Shown here: positions 19,838 to 28,397 of the stretch, piece after piece
Position numbering within the stretch: position 1 is the stretch's first letter
How the letters are laid out: every line of letters starts with the position of its first letter
DNA from: Mesorhizobium sp. M7A.F.Ca.US.006.01.1.1
Lineage (GTDB): Bacteria; Pseudomonadota; Alphaproteobacteria; Rhizobiales; Rhizobiaceae
Reading direction: 5' to 3'
Length of the DNA stretch: 64,000 nt
Assembly: GCF_003997935.1 (NCBI RefSeq)
Contig: NZ_RZQL01000005.1
Span: 1 to 64,000 of the forward strand
Notes under the pieces: generated by a model
Seen by the model: the letters and a program-made list of their open reading frames with translations, nothing else
Databases searched by the model: none
Told to the model about the DNA's origin: nothing
Made by a program: the position numbers and the translations under genes

Positions 19838-20350
19838 ATGGCCGAAATCAAGGACCGCGAGAACGCGCTCATCATGGAAACGACCAAGGGCAAGGTCGTC
19901 ATCGAACTTTTCCCCGAGCTGGCGCCCGGCCATGTCGCCCGCATCAAGGAACTGGCCAGGGAAGGCGCCTATGACGGCGTGGTTTTCCACCGCGTCATCG
20001 AAGGCTTCATGGCGCAGACCGGCGACGTCAAGTTCGGCAATTCCAGCAAGCCTTCCTTCGCGCCGTCCCGCGCGGGCATGGGCGGCTCTGAAAAGCCGGA
20101 TTTAAAGGCCGAATTTTCCAACGCCAACCATGCTCGCGGCACCTGCTCGATGGCCCGCTCGCAGAACCCGAACTCGGCCAATTCGCAGTTCTTCATCTGC
20201 TTCGACGATGCCGCCTTCCTCAACCGCCAGTACACGGTCTGGGGCCAAGTCATCGAAGGCATGGACAATGTCGACAAGATCAAGCGCGGCGAGCCGGTGC
20301 AGGATCCCGACAAGATCGTGTCGCTGAAGGTCGCGGCCGACGTCAAGTAA
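19838..20350 (+). CDS. Cytoplasmic peptidyl-prolyl isomerase, cyclophilin type
   Basis: This 170-residue cyclophilin lacks a signal peptide and is therefore cytoplasmic. It has GVVFHRVIEGFMAQTGDVKFGNSS, GMGGSEKPDLKAEFSNANHARGTCSMARS and ANSQFFICFDDAAFLN, the family core with catalytic Arg and Phe residues. It shares long runs with the upstream paralogue, which supports tandem duplication. It lies in the coaD-queA-tgt gene row. Length matches short PpiB-type enzymes. Confidence 0.94.
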   Translation: MAEIKDRENALIMETTKGKVVIELFPELAPGHVARIKELAREGAYDGVVFHRVIEGFMAQTGDVKFGNSSKPSFAPSRAGMGGSEKPDLKAEFSNANHARGTCSMARSQNPNSANSQFFICFDDAAFLNRQYTVWGQVIEGMDNVDKIKRGEPVQDPDKIVSLKVAADVK

Positions 20351-20362
20351 GGGCAAACGACA

Positions 20363-20812
20363 ATGATGGGCGTCGTCTGGTCGCTTCTCGGCATCCTGTC
20401 CGGCGCCTTCATTGCCATTCAGGCGCCGATCAATTCGCAGCTGGCGCGCGGCCTGGGCCTCCCGGTCGCGGCGGCTGCGTTTTCGTTCCTGTCGGGCGCG
20501 ATCGTGCTCGGCATCATCTCCGTTACGGTGGTGAAGCTGCAAGGCATCTCGCTCGACTGGAAAGCGCCGGCACCCTGGCTGTTCGTGGCCGGCGGCATGC
20601 TCGGCGGTTTCTATGTCACGCTGTCGACTATCCTCACGCCACGCATCGGTGCCGCTGCGCTGATGGCATTTCTGGTCGCCGGCCAGTTGCTGGCCGGCAT
20701 GCTCATTGACCGCATCGGCTTCCTCGGCGTCGCGGTGCGTGAAATCTCGCTCGGCCGCATCGCCGGCGCGGTGCTGCTGCTGGCCGGAGCGCTGCTCGTC
20801 CGGCTCTACTGA
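20363..20812 (+). CDS. YdcZ-like (DUF606) membrane protein
   Basis: The 149-residue protein has five hydrophobic segments and begins [32 protein letters not shown], the pattern of the DUF606/YdcZ half-size transporters of the DMT superfamily. Such proteins often act as dimers; the substrate is unknown. Its TGA overlaps the queA ATG by one base (TGATG), so it is translated with queA. It has no obvious link to queuosine formation. Confidence 0.82.
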   Translation: MMGVVWSLLGILSGAFIAIQAPINSQLARGLGLPVAAAAFSFLSGAIVLGIISVTVVKLQGISLDWKAPAPWLFVAGGMLGGFYVTLSTILTPRIGAAALMAFLVAGQLLAGMLIDRIGFLGVAVREISLGRIAGAVLLLAGALLVRLY

Positions 20813-21954
20813 TGCGCGTCGACCTCTTTGACTTCGATCTGCCGGAGGAGCGCATCGCGCTTCGCCCGGCGGAGCCGCGCGACAGCGCCAAGATGCTGGT
20901 GGTCAAATCAGGCGAAGGGTTCGACGACCGCAGGGTTGGCGATCTGCCGTCCATGCTCAGGGCCGGCGACGTACTGGTGTTCAACGACACCAAGGTCATT
21001 CCAGCGCAGCTCAAAGGCATCCGGCGGCGGGGCGAGGCGACGGCGCAGGTCGAAGCCACGCTGCATATGCGCATGGCACCGGACCGCTGGCTGGCCTTCA
21101 TGCGGCCGGGCAAGCGCATTGCCGCCGGCGACCGCATCCATTTCGGCCATGACGGCAATTCCTGTTTCCTCGGTCAGCTCGACGCCACGGTGATCGAGAA
21201 AGGCGAGGGCGGCGAAGCACTGCTTGGCTTCGACCTGTCGGGACCTTTCCTCGACGAGGCGCTGCACGCGGTCGGCCACATTCCGCTGCCACCCTATATC
21301 GCCTCGAAGCGTGACGATGACGAACGCGACCGGGCCGACTACCAGACCATCTATGCCCGCGAGGAAGGGGCCGTCGCGGCTCCGACAGCGGGCCTGCATT
21401 TCACCCCGGAGCTTTTTGCAGCGCTTGACGCCAAGGGCATCGAACGCCGCTTCGTCACCTTGCATGTCGGCGCCGGCACGTTCCTGCCGGTGAAGGCGGA
21501 CGACACCGCCGACCACAAGATGCATGCCGAGACCGGTTCGGTCAGCGCGGAAACAGCCGGCGCGCTGAATGCGGCCAAGGCGAGGGGTGGGCGCATTGTC
21601 GCCGTCGGCACGACCTCGCTGCGTCTGCTGGAGAGTGCGGCGCGTGAGGACGGTACTCTGGCTGCGTGGTCCGGTCCGACCGATATCTTCATCACGCCCG
21701 GCTACCGTTTTCGCACCGCCGACGTGCTGATGACCAATTTCCATCTGCCGCGCTCGACGCTGTTCATGCTGGTTTCGGCCTTCAGCGGCCTCGACACGAT
21801 GCGCGCGGCCTATGCCCATGCCATAGAGAACCGTTACAGGTTCTATTCCTATGGCGACGCAAGCCTGCTTTTCCGAGCGGAGACAAGCGACCGCCAGTCG
21901 CTCGACAATCAGGCGCCGGACGCCCCGATCCACGACAAGGAATTCAATGGCTAA
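20812..21954 (+). CDS. queA: tRNA preQ1-34 S-adenosylmethionine ribosyltransferase-isomerase
   Basis: QueA transfers the ribose part of SAM to 7-aminomethyl-7-deazaguanine in tRNA to form epoxyqueuosine. The 380-residue protein shows [54 protein letters not shown] and [15 protein letters not shown], and [15 protein letters not shown] near the end, all family hallmarks. It overlaps tgt by eight bases, so the two steps of queuosine formation are coupled in translation. Confidence 0.97.
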   Translation: MRVDLFDFDLPEERIALRPAEPRDSAKMLVVKSGEGFDDRRVGDLPSMLRAGDVLVFNDTKVIPAQLKGIRRRGEATAQVEATLHMRMAPDRWLAFMRPGKRIAAGDRIHFGHDGNSCFLGQLDATVIEKGEGGEALLGFDLSGPFLDEALHAVGHIPLPPYIASKRDDDERDRADYQTIYAREEGAVAAPTAGLHFTPELFAALDAKGIERRFVTLHVGAGTFLPVKADDTADHKMHAETGSVSAETAGALNAAKARGGRIVAVGTTSLRLLESAAREDGTLAAWSGPTDIFITPGYRFRTADVLMTNFHLPRSTLFMLVSAFSGLDTMRAAYAHAIENRYRFYSYGDASLLFRAETSDRQSLDNQAPDAPIHDKEFNG

Positions 21955-23077
21955 GCCGTTCAGCTTCAAGGTTCTGGCAACCGACGGCAAGGCGCGGCGC
22001 GGTGTGATCGACATGCCGCGCGGCGAAATCCGCACGCCGGCCTTCATGCCGGTCGGCACTGGCGGCACCGTCAAGGCGATGTATATGGACCAGGTGCGCG
22101 GTGTCGGCGCCGACATCATCCTGGGCAACACCTATCATCTGATGCTGCGACCCGGCGCCGAGCGTGTGGCGCGGCTCGGCGGCTTGCATGAATTCGCGCG
22201 CTGGCCGCATCCGATCCTGACCGACAGTGGCGGTTTCCAGGTGATGTCGCTGTCGAAGCTGAGAAAGCTGACGGAAAAGGGTGTCACATTCCGCTCGCAT
22301 ATCGATGGCGCCGCCTACGAGATGTCGCCGGAGCGGTCGATCGAGATCCAGGGATTGCTCGATTCCGACATCCAGATGCAGCTCGACGAATGCACGGCGC
22401 TGCCGGCCGAGATGAAGGAGATCGAGCGCGCCATGGAGCTGTCGCTGCGTTGGGCCGAGCGCTGCAAGACGGCGTTCGGCGACCAGCCGGGCAAGGCGAT
22501 GTTCGGCATCGTACAAGGCGGCGACAATGCGGCGCTGCGGGTGCGGTCGGCGCAGGCGCTGAGCGCTATGGAGTTGAAGGGCTATGCGGTCGGCGGCCTG
22601 GCCGTCGGCGAGCCGCAAGCGGTGATGCTCGAGATGCTCGACATCACCTGTCCGGAACTGCCAGCGGATAAGCCGCGCTATCTGATGGGCGTCGGCACGC
22701 CTGACGATATCCTGAGATCGGTGGCGCGCGGCATCGACATGTTCGACTGCGTGATGCCGACACGGGCCGGCCGGCACGGCCTTGCCTATACAAGGCGCGG
22801 CAAGGTCAATCTGCGCAACGCTCGCCATGCCGACGATCCGCGCCCATTAGACGAGGAAAGCGACTGCCCGGCCGCCCGGGATTACTCACGCGCCTACCTG
22901 CATCATCTGGTGCGCTCGCAAGAAGCGCTCGGCGCCATGCTTTTGACGTGGAACAACCTGTCCTACTACCAGAAACTGATGCAGGACATCCGCGCTGCGA
23001 TCGAGGCCGGCACCTTCCAAGCACGCGGCGCGGAAATCACCGAGGGCTGGGCGAGGGGCGATATCCCGTTGCTGTGA
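21947..23077 (+). CDS. tgt: tRNA-guanine transglycosylase
   Basis: Tgt swaps guanine 34 of tRNA for preQ1. The 376-residue TIM barrel has [11 protein letters not shown] with the catalytic aspartate, FGIVQGG and [10 protein letters not shown] for substrate binding, and [16 protein letters not shown] around the nucleophile. The zinc site is unusual: the family motif C-x-C-x2-C is S305-D-C307-P-A-A, so only one cysteine and the later histidine (LHHL) remain. The start ATG at 21947 is chosen because it lies where the family begins and inside the queA end; the frame opens earlier. Confidence 0.96.
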   Translation: MAKPFSFKVLATDGKARRGVIDMPRGEIRTPAFMPVGTGGTVKAMYMDQVRGVGADIILGNTYHLMLRPGAERVARLGGLHEFARWPHPILTDSGGFQVMSLSKLRKLTEKGVTFRSHIDGAAYEMSPERSIEIQGLLDSDIQMQLDECTALPAEMKEIERAMELSLRWAERCKTAFGDQPGKAMFGIVQGGDNAALRVRSAQALSAMELKGYAVGGLAVGEPQAVMLEMLDITCPELPADKPRYLMGVGTPDDILRSVARGIDMFDCVMPTRAGRHGLAYTRRGKVNLRNARHADDPRPLDEESDCPAARDYSRAYLHHLVRSQEALGAMLLTWNNLSYYQKLMQDIRAAIEAGTFQARGAEITEGWARGDIPLL

Positions 23078-23081
23078 GGCC

Positions 23082-23501
23082 TTAAGTGCTGAGCGAATTC
23101 GAGGCGCGAAGGCTGCAGCCGGTGATCTGGAACGTGCCGTCGGGCTGTTGCTGCAACGTGTAGACGGCTTCGTAATCCTTGCCATCGGGGCCGACGATCA
23201 GCACCTGCTGGACGATCGAACCCGGAGCGGTCTCTTCGACCTTGCCGAAGGAATAGGTCTGCGGCTTGCGCACCGGCGGATAGCCGTTGGTCACCATGTT
23301 CATGAAGGCATCGACGGTCGGGAAGATCCGCTTCACATTCGGGGCGGCGAAGCTGTAGGCGGTGGCGCCGTCATTGGCGATGAGGGCCTTTAGCTGACCG
23401 TCGATGACGGACTGGCCTGCCTTGATCTCGGCATCGCCGGCCAATGCCGACGACGCGAAGAGGAATGGAACGACTGCGATTGCGAAAAATGCGCGGCGCA
23501 T
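23082..23501 (-). CDS. DUF4864 family secreted protein
   Basis: The 139-residue product has a signal peptide (MRRAFFAIAVVPFLFASSALA) and a mature domain of the DUF4864 type: IDGQLKALIANDGATAYSFAAPNVKRIFP and PQTYSFGKVEE, with a final ITGCSLR. The family folds like a small SnoaL/NTF2-type cone and is usually periplasmic in alphaproteobacteria. The function is unknown. It converges with tgt with four bases between the stops. Confidence 0.82.
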   Translation of the reverse strand: MRRAFFAIAVVPFLFASSALAGDAEIKAGQSVIDGQLKALIANDGATAYSFAAPNVKRIFPTVDAFMNMVTNGYPPVRKPQTYSFGKVEETAPGSIVQQVLIVGPDGKDYEAVYTLQQQPDGTFQITGCSLRASNSLST

Positions 23502-23765
23502 GGCCTGTCTCCGTTATCCCGCGAAATATCTTCCCTCGAAATGGCGCTGTCCGAAGGCGCATCATAACATACGCTTGGCAGCGCATCGCGGTTTCAGCGA
23601 TCGCGAATAATCGATGGCGATCGGCGGCAGGTTGCATGCTGGTGTAGAGCTGCGGAAGATCGCCGCCCAGGCCTGGGCCGGCTGAGTACGGATTCCAGCG
23701 CTTGAAAGCCCGCCTCCAGTCTGCCAGAAGGGCCGCTGGACTTGGACGTTTAGCGGGACGAAGCC

Positions 23766-24002
23766 ATGAAGGCGTTTTTCGTGCAGATCAAATGTGAGTT
23801 GGGCAAATCCTATGAGGTTGCCAGCGCGCTTGCCGATGCCGAGATCGCCTCGGAAATCTACTCCACCGCCGGCAACTACGATCTGCTCGCCAAATTCTAT
23901 GTCGATGACGAGGAAGACGTGGGCCATTTCGTCAACGAAAAGGTGCAGATTCTCCCCGGCATCAAGGACACGTTCACCGTCGTCACGTTCCGCGCATTTT
24001 AG
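23766..24002 (+). CDS. Stand-alone AsnC/Lrp ligand-binding (RAM) domain protein
   Basis: This 78-residue protein matches only the effector-binding domain of Lrp/AsnC regulators: MKAFFVQIKCELGKSYEVAS, EIYSTAGNYDLLAKFYVDD, and FTVVTFRAF at the end. The DNA-binding helix-turn-helix is absent. Such single-domain proteins bind amino acids or modulate Lrp oligomers, but a partner is not known here. It stands 150 bases before the ATP-grasp gene on the same strand and may be separate from that operon. Confidence 0.85.
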   Translation: MKAFFVQIKCELGKSYEVASALADAEIASEIYSTAGNYDLLAKFYVDDEEDVGHFVNEKVQILPGIKDTFTVVTFRAF

Positions 24003-24167
24003 CCACCGAGCGCGTGTGCCCGGGCACGAGGCAAAGGCTGATCAAGGTGATATTTCAGCTGCCTCAATTTTAGGCAGGCGCAACATACTGATCGCCCGTA
24101 TCTCCCAAATCACCGATTACGCTTGATTTTCTCCGGCGACGCCAGTGAAATGGCGTCACAGGGGAGT

Positions 24168-25586
24168 ATGCGATTGGCAGCGTTCGATGAAATGCTTCCG
24201 GAAGTCTCCGGATTGAGAAGACCGTATTCGGCTTATGATCGCTGGCTGAAGGAGCAGGATCCAGCCAGGTTGACCGAGAAGATGCAGGACGCCGAGCGCG
24301 TCTTCCGCAAGACCGGTATCACCTTCGCCGTTTATGGCGAGCAGGAAGCCTCCGAGCGGCTGATCCCGTTCGACATCGTTCCCCGCATCATTTCAGGCAA
24401 TGAATGGCGGCGCCTCACGCAGGGCATCGAGCAGCGCGTGCAGGCGCTGAACGCCTTCCTCGACGACATCTACCATCGCCAGGAAATCCTGCGCGCAGGC
24501 CGCGTTCCCAGGGAATTGATCGCCAGGAACGAGGCGTTCCTGCCGGAAATGATAGGGGTCAGGCCGCCGGCCGGCGTCTACACCCACATCATCGGCGTCG
24601 ACATCGTCCGCATCTCGGAGGACGAATTCTACGTGCTGGAGGACAATGCGCGCACACCGTCGGGCGTTTCCTACATGCTGGAGAACCGCGAGACGATGAT
24701 GCAGCTGTTCCCCGAGCTGTTCCAGAAGATCAAGGTACGGCCGGTGGAGAATTACCCGCAGCTTCTGCGCCAGTCGCTGGCGGCGGTGCGGCCGCAAAGC
24801 ACCAAGGGTGCGCCGACCATTGCGGTGCTGACGCCCGGTAGTTTCAACTCCGCCTATTTTGAACACGCTTTCCTCGCCGACCAGATGGGCGTGCAGTTGG
24901 TCGAAGGCCAGGACCTGCGCGTGGTCGATGGCCATGTCGCCATGCGCACGACCGAAGGCTACAAGCAGATCGATGTGCTTTACCGCCGCGTCGATGATTC
25001 CTTCCTCGACCCGCTGACGTTCCGTCCGGACTCCGCTCTTGGCATACCCGGCATCATGGATGTCTATCGCGCCGGCAACATCACCATCGCCAATGCGCCG
25101 GGCACCGGCATTGCCGACGACAAGGCGATCTATTCCTACATGCCCGAGATCATCGAATTCTACACCGGACGCAAGGCGATCCTCGGCAACATTCCGACCT
25201 GGCGCTGCTCGGAGCCGGACAGTCTGAAATACGTGCTCGAACACATCGACGAGCTGGTGATCAAGGAAGTCCACGGTTCCGGCGGCTACGGCATGCTGGT
25301 CGGGCCTGCGGCAACCAAGAAGGAATGCGAGACGTTTGCCAAGAAACTCCAGGCAAAACCCTCGAATTATATCGCCCAGCCGACGCTGGCGCTGTCGACG
25401 TGCCCGATCCTGACGGAAAAGGGGCTGGCGCCGCGCCATGTCGATCTCAGGCCCTATGTGCTGGTCTCCGACCGCATCCAGATCGTGCCCGGCGGCCTGA
25501 CCCGCGTCGCGCTCAAGGAAGGCTCGCTGGTGGTGAACTCGTCGCAGGGCGGCGGCACCAAGGACACATGGGTGCTGGATGACTGA
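24168..25586 (+). CDS. Circularly permuted ATP-grasp protein (COG2308 type)
   Basis: This roughly 472-residue protein belongs to the circularly permuted ATP-grasp type 2 family. Visible blocks are RRPYSAYDRWLKEQDPARL, RLIPFDIVPRIISGNEWRRL, EDEFYVLEDNARTPSGVSYMLENRE, VKEVHGSGGYGML and TLALSTCPILTEKGLAPRHVDLRPYV, the ATP- and metal-binding parts. ATP-grasp enzymes form amide bonds from a carboxylate and an amine. It is the first gene of the Anbu cluster. The start is uncertain: ATG 24168 has AGGGGAG just before it; ATG 24150 and TTG 24123 are in frame upstream. Confidence 0.88.
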   Translation: MRLAAFDEMLPEVSGLRRPYSAYDRWLKEQDPARLTEKMQDAERVFRKTGITFAVYGEQEASERLIPFDIVPRIISGNEWRRLTQGIEQRVQALNAFLDDIYHRQEILRAGRVPRELIARNEAFLPEMIGVRPPAGVYTHIIGVDIVRISEDEFYVLEDNARTPSGVSYMLENRETMMQLFPELFQKIKVRPVENYPQLLRQSLAAVRPQSTKGAPTIAVLTPGSFNSAYFEHAFLADQMGVQLVEGQDLRVVDGHVAMRTTEGYKQIDVLYRRVDDSFLDPLTFRPDSALGIPGIMDVYRAGNITIANAPGTGIADDKAIYSYMPEIIEFYTGRKAILGNIPTWRCSEPDSLKYVLEHIDELVIKEVHGSGGYGMLVGPAATKKECETFAKKLQAKPSNYIAQPTLALSTCPILTEKGLAPRHVDLRPYVLVSDRIQIVPGGLTRVALKEGSLVVNSSQGGGTKDTWVLDD

Positions 25587-25607
25587 TTTTCGTTTGAAGG
25601 TTTTTGT

Positions 25608-26549
25608 ATGCTTTTAGGCCGCACCGCCAACGGGCTCTATTGGATGAATCGCTATATCGAGCGGGCGGAAAACATGGCGCGCTTGGTCGATGCCGGCCTG
25701 CGCATGGCGCTGACCCGCACCCAAAGCGCCTCGGAAGAGTGGAATTCGGTGCTGCTCAGCGCTGGGTCCGACGTCACCTTCAGCCAGAAATATTCTGACT
25801 ATACCGCCGCCAATGTCGCCGACTTCCTGTTGCGCGACACATCGAACCCGTCGAGCACGATGGCGTCGATCGAGACGGCCCGCAACAATGCCCGCATGGT
25901 GCGTACCGCGCTGACGCGCGAAACCTGGGAAAGCATCAACGAAGCCTGGATGTCGCTGAAGCGGATGCTGGCCAGGCCGATCGACGAGCGTGACCTGCCC
26001 AGCGTACTCGACGCGATCAAGCGCGAGACGGCGCTGATCCGCGGCTCATTCTACGGCACCATGCTGCGCAACGAGATCTTCGACTTCTCGCAGCTCGGCA
26101 CTTATGTCGAGCGCGCCGACAACACGGCGCGCATCCTCGACGTGAAATATTATGTGCTGCTGCCGTCGATCTCCTGGGTCGGCTCGACGCTCGACAATTA
26201 TCAGTGGGAATCGATCCTGCGTTCGGTCTCGGCGCATCGCTCCTATCGCTGGGTCTACGACGCTGATTACAAGCCGACCAACATTGCCGACTATCTGATC
26301 CTCAATGTCCGCATGCCGCGTTCGCTGATGTTCTGCTATCGCTTCCTGTCGGAGCATCTGAAATTCCTCGGCGACGATTACGGCGAACGCCATGCCTGCC
26401 ACGCAACAGCCGAGAAGACGCAGACAATGCTGAGAGCCGGGTCGATCAAGGGCATATTCGACGCCGGGCTGCATGAATTCCTAGCCAATTTCATTCGCGA
26501 CAACACCAAGCTGGGCGAAGAGATCGCACAAGATTATCGGTTCAATTGA
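25608..26549 (+). CDS. Alpha-E domain protein (COG2307, DUF403)
   Basis: This 313-residue protein, nearly all alpha-helical, is of the alpha-E family: RTANGLYWMNRYIERAENMARLVDAGLRM at the start, LLRDTSNPSSTMASIETARNNARMVRTALTRETWE and SYRWVYDADYKPTNIADYLILN later. It has no known catalytic motif and is thought to act with the permuted ATP-grasp partner. It begins 21 bases after that gene with a GAAGG ribosome-binding site. Its stop codon runs into a dispersed repeat (26548-26618) before the transglutaminase gene. Confidence 0.9.
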   Translation: MLLGRTANGLYWMNRYIERAENMARLVDAGLRMALTRTQSASEEWNSVLLSAGSDVTFSQKYSDYTAANVADFLLRDTSNPSSTMASIETARNNARMVRTALTRETWESINEAWMSLKRMLARPIDERDLPSVLDAIKRETALIRGSFYGTMLRNEIFDFSQLGTYVERADNTARILDVKYYVLLPSISWVGSTLDNYQWESILRSVSAHRSYRWVYDADYKPTNIADYLILNVRMPRSLMFCYRFLSEHLKFLGDDYGERHACHATAEKTQTMLRAGSIKGIFDAGLHEFLANFIRDNTKLGEEIAQDYRFN

Positions 26550-26618
26550 GCATGGTCCCGAAAGGTGGGAGCCGGTTTTCTCAGACAAACGAAACCGTTT
26601 GTCCGGAGATCGTGCTCA
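26548..26618. repeat. Dispersed rhizobial intergenic palindrome, family B
   Basis: The element begins GAGCATGGTCCCGAAA and ends CGTGCTC, so its ends are inverted repeats. It contains a second perfect hairpin, GACAAAC-GAAACC-GTTTGTC. It fills almost the whole gap between the alpha-E gene and the transglutaminase gene, 16 bases before the latter. It is similar in design to palindromes I recall from many rhizobial intergenic regions. Confidence 0.65.
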
Positions 26619-26634
26619 CAAACGGAATAGAAGC

Positions 26635-27429
26635 ATGCGGCTGAAGATCACCCATCGGACCGAATACCGCTACGATGCGCCGGTGCACTATCTGTTGCAG
26701 CGGCTGCGGTTGCTTCCGGTTAGCGGGTCGACGCAGACCGTTCTGTCCTGGGCTCTGGCGATCGAAGGCGCGCGCGAAGAGGTTCGCTTCGTCGACCATT
26801 TCGGCAACGACACAAGGCTGTTGAGCGTCGAGGGTGAGCGCGACTTCATCACTGTGGAAGCATCAGGCGAAGTGGTGACGCGCGACACCGCGGGTGTCTC
26901 GGGACCACACCAGGGCTTTACGCCGCTCTGGCTGTACAGCCATGAGACACCATTGACGACGATCGGCAGCGGTGTTCGCGATCTCGCCACATCGGTCGGC
27001 AAGGGCAGCGACATTGAAAGGCTGCACCGGCTGATGGCTGTCATCGGCGAGCGCGTTGTATACACGCCCGGCACCACCAATGCGACGACGCCGGCAGAGG
27101 AAGCCTTGACGCTCAAGACCGGGGTCTGCCAGGATCATACCCATATCTTTGCCGCCGCCGCCCGCGCCATGGGCTTTCCGGCCCGCTATGTCAGCGGCTA
27201 TCTGATGCTGGATGCGACGGTCGAGCAGGCCGCAAGCCATGCCTGGGCCGAAGCGCATGTTTCTGGACTCGGCTGGGTTGCCTTCGATGCCGCCAATGGC
27301 ATCTCGCCCGACGAGCGTTATGTAAAGGTGGCGACGGGCCGCGATTACCGCGACGCGACGCCGGTGTCGGGAATTCGGCTGGGACAGGCGGAAGAACAGC
27401 TTGCGGTCACCGTCACCGTGGAGCAGTAA
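26635..27429 (+). CDS. Transglutaminase-like cysteine protease (COG1305)
   Basis: The 264-residue protein has an N-terminal beta domain (MRLKITHRTEYRYDAPVHYL, the bacterial transglutaminase-like N-terminal region) followed by the catalytic core. The triad is Cys165 in KTGVCQDHTH, His202 in SHAWAEA and Asp218 in WVAFDAANG. Such enzymes cleave or transfer acyl groups at amide bonds. It is the third gene of the Anbu cluster. The ATG at 26635 is chosen because the conserved N-terminal strand starts there; the ORF is open upstream into the repeat. Confidence 0.92.
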   Translation: MRLKITHRTEYRYDAPVHYLLQRLRLLPVSGSTQTVLSWALAIEGAREEVRFVDHFGNDTRLLSVEGERDFITVEASGEVVTRDTAGVSGPHQGFTPLWLYSHETPLTTIGSGVRDLATSVGKGSDIERLHRLMAVIGERVVYTPGTTNATTPAEEALTLKTGVCQDHTHIFAAAARAMGFPARYVSGYLMLDATVEQAASHAWAEAHVSGLGWVAFDAANGISPDERYVKVATGRDYRDATPVSGIRLGQAEEQLAVTVTVEQ

Positions 27430-27452
27430 TCCTCGCAAGATTGCTGCCGAGC

Positions 27453-27551
27453 GATTCATCGTTTCAAGGAAACGCCGAACCGCTCTATCCCCTTGTTTTA
27501 ACGCAATTCCGGACGGAAAACCGCTTCACACTTTTCCTGGAATTGCTCTAG
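27453..27551. repeat. Dispersed rhizobial intergenic palindrome, family A copy 2
   Basis: This element contains CGTTTCAAGGAAACG, GCTCTATCCCCTTGTTTT and the palindromic end GCAATTCCGG ... CCTGGAATTGC around CACACTTTTCC. It is a better preserved, opposite-orientation relative of the copy at 2153-2237. It occupies nearly all of the gap between the transglutaminase and Anbu genes and ends 10 bases before the Anbu start. Confidence 0.72.
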
Positions 27552-27561
27552 AAGAGATCCC

Positions 27562-28293
27562 ATGACCTATTGCGTTGGCCTGAAGATCGACCGCGGGCTC
27601 GTGTTCATGTCGGACACGCGTACCAATGCAGGCATGGATTCGATCTCCACCTTTCGCAAGATGCATGTCTGGGAAGAGCCGGGCGAGCGCGTCATCGTTT
27701 TGATGTCGGCGGGCAATCTGGCGACGACGCAGGCCGTGGTTAGCCTACTTGACGAGCGCACCAAGGCGATTTCCGAAAGACATTCCACGCTGCTTGAAAC
27801 GCCGTCGATGTACCAAACGGTCCGCATTGTTGGCGACACGGTCAAGGAGGTCATCGCCAATTCGTCACCCGCTGGCGAGAAGGCGGATTCCTATTTCAAT
27901 GCGTCCTTCATCCTCGGCGGCCAGATCAAGGGCAGCGAGCCGCGTCTGTTCATGATCTATCCCGAAGGCAATTTCATCGAATCGACCGATGACACGCCGT
28001 TCTTCCAGATCGGCGAGACCAAATACGGCAAGCCGATCATCATCCGCGCCTACGAAAGGACGATGAGCCTGGCCGAGACGGTGAAGCTGCTTTTGGTGTC
28101 GTTCGATTCGACGTTGAAGTCGAACCTGTCCGTCGGCTTGCCGCTCGACCTGCTCTTCCTGGAGAAGGACGCCTTCAAGGTCGGATTGAAGAAGCGGATC
28201 GGCCAGGACGACCAGTATTACCGCACGATCTCGGACGGCTGGTCAAATGCGCTGAAGACGGCCTTTGCCAGCCTGCCGGATTTCCCTGGCTAG
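27562..28293 (+). CDS. Anbu proteasome-like protease
   Basis: Anbu (COG3484) is a bacterial relative of proteasome beta and HslV subunits. The 243-residue protein starts MTYCVGLKIDRGLVFMSDTR; removal of Met exposes Thr1. Asp17 (FMSDTR) and Lys32 (FRKMH) complete the usual catalytic set by my count. The middle has VIVLMSAGNLATTQAVVSLL, the family core. It lacks a dedicated ATPase gene beside it, unlike HslU with HslV. It is the fourth gene of a cluster with ATP-grasp, alpha-E and transglutaminase genes, a known association. Substrate unknown. Confidence 0.93.
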   Translation: MTYCVGLKIDRGLVFMSDTRTNAGMDSISTFRKMHVWEEPGERVIVLMSAGNLATTQAVVSLLDERTKAISERHSTLLETPSMYQTVRIVGDTVKEVIANSSPAGEKADSYFNASFILGGQIKGSEPRLFMIYPEGNFIESTDDTPFFQIGETKYGKPIIIRAYERTMSLAETVKLLLVSFDSTLKSNLSVGLPLDLLFLEKDAFKVGLKKRIGQDDQYYRTISDGWSNALKTAFASLPDFPG

Positions 28294-28397
28294 GGCGCGC
28301 CCGCCATTCGCTGGCGGTTGCATATATTTCACGCGTTAATTAATAAAAGAGACCAGCCGCGAAGGATGGTAGCGATGGATCATGTCGGGAGGACAGG

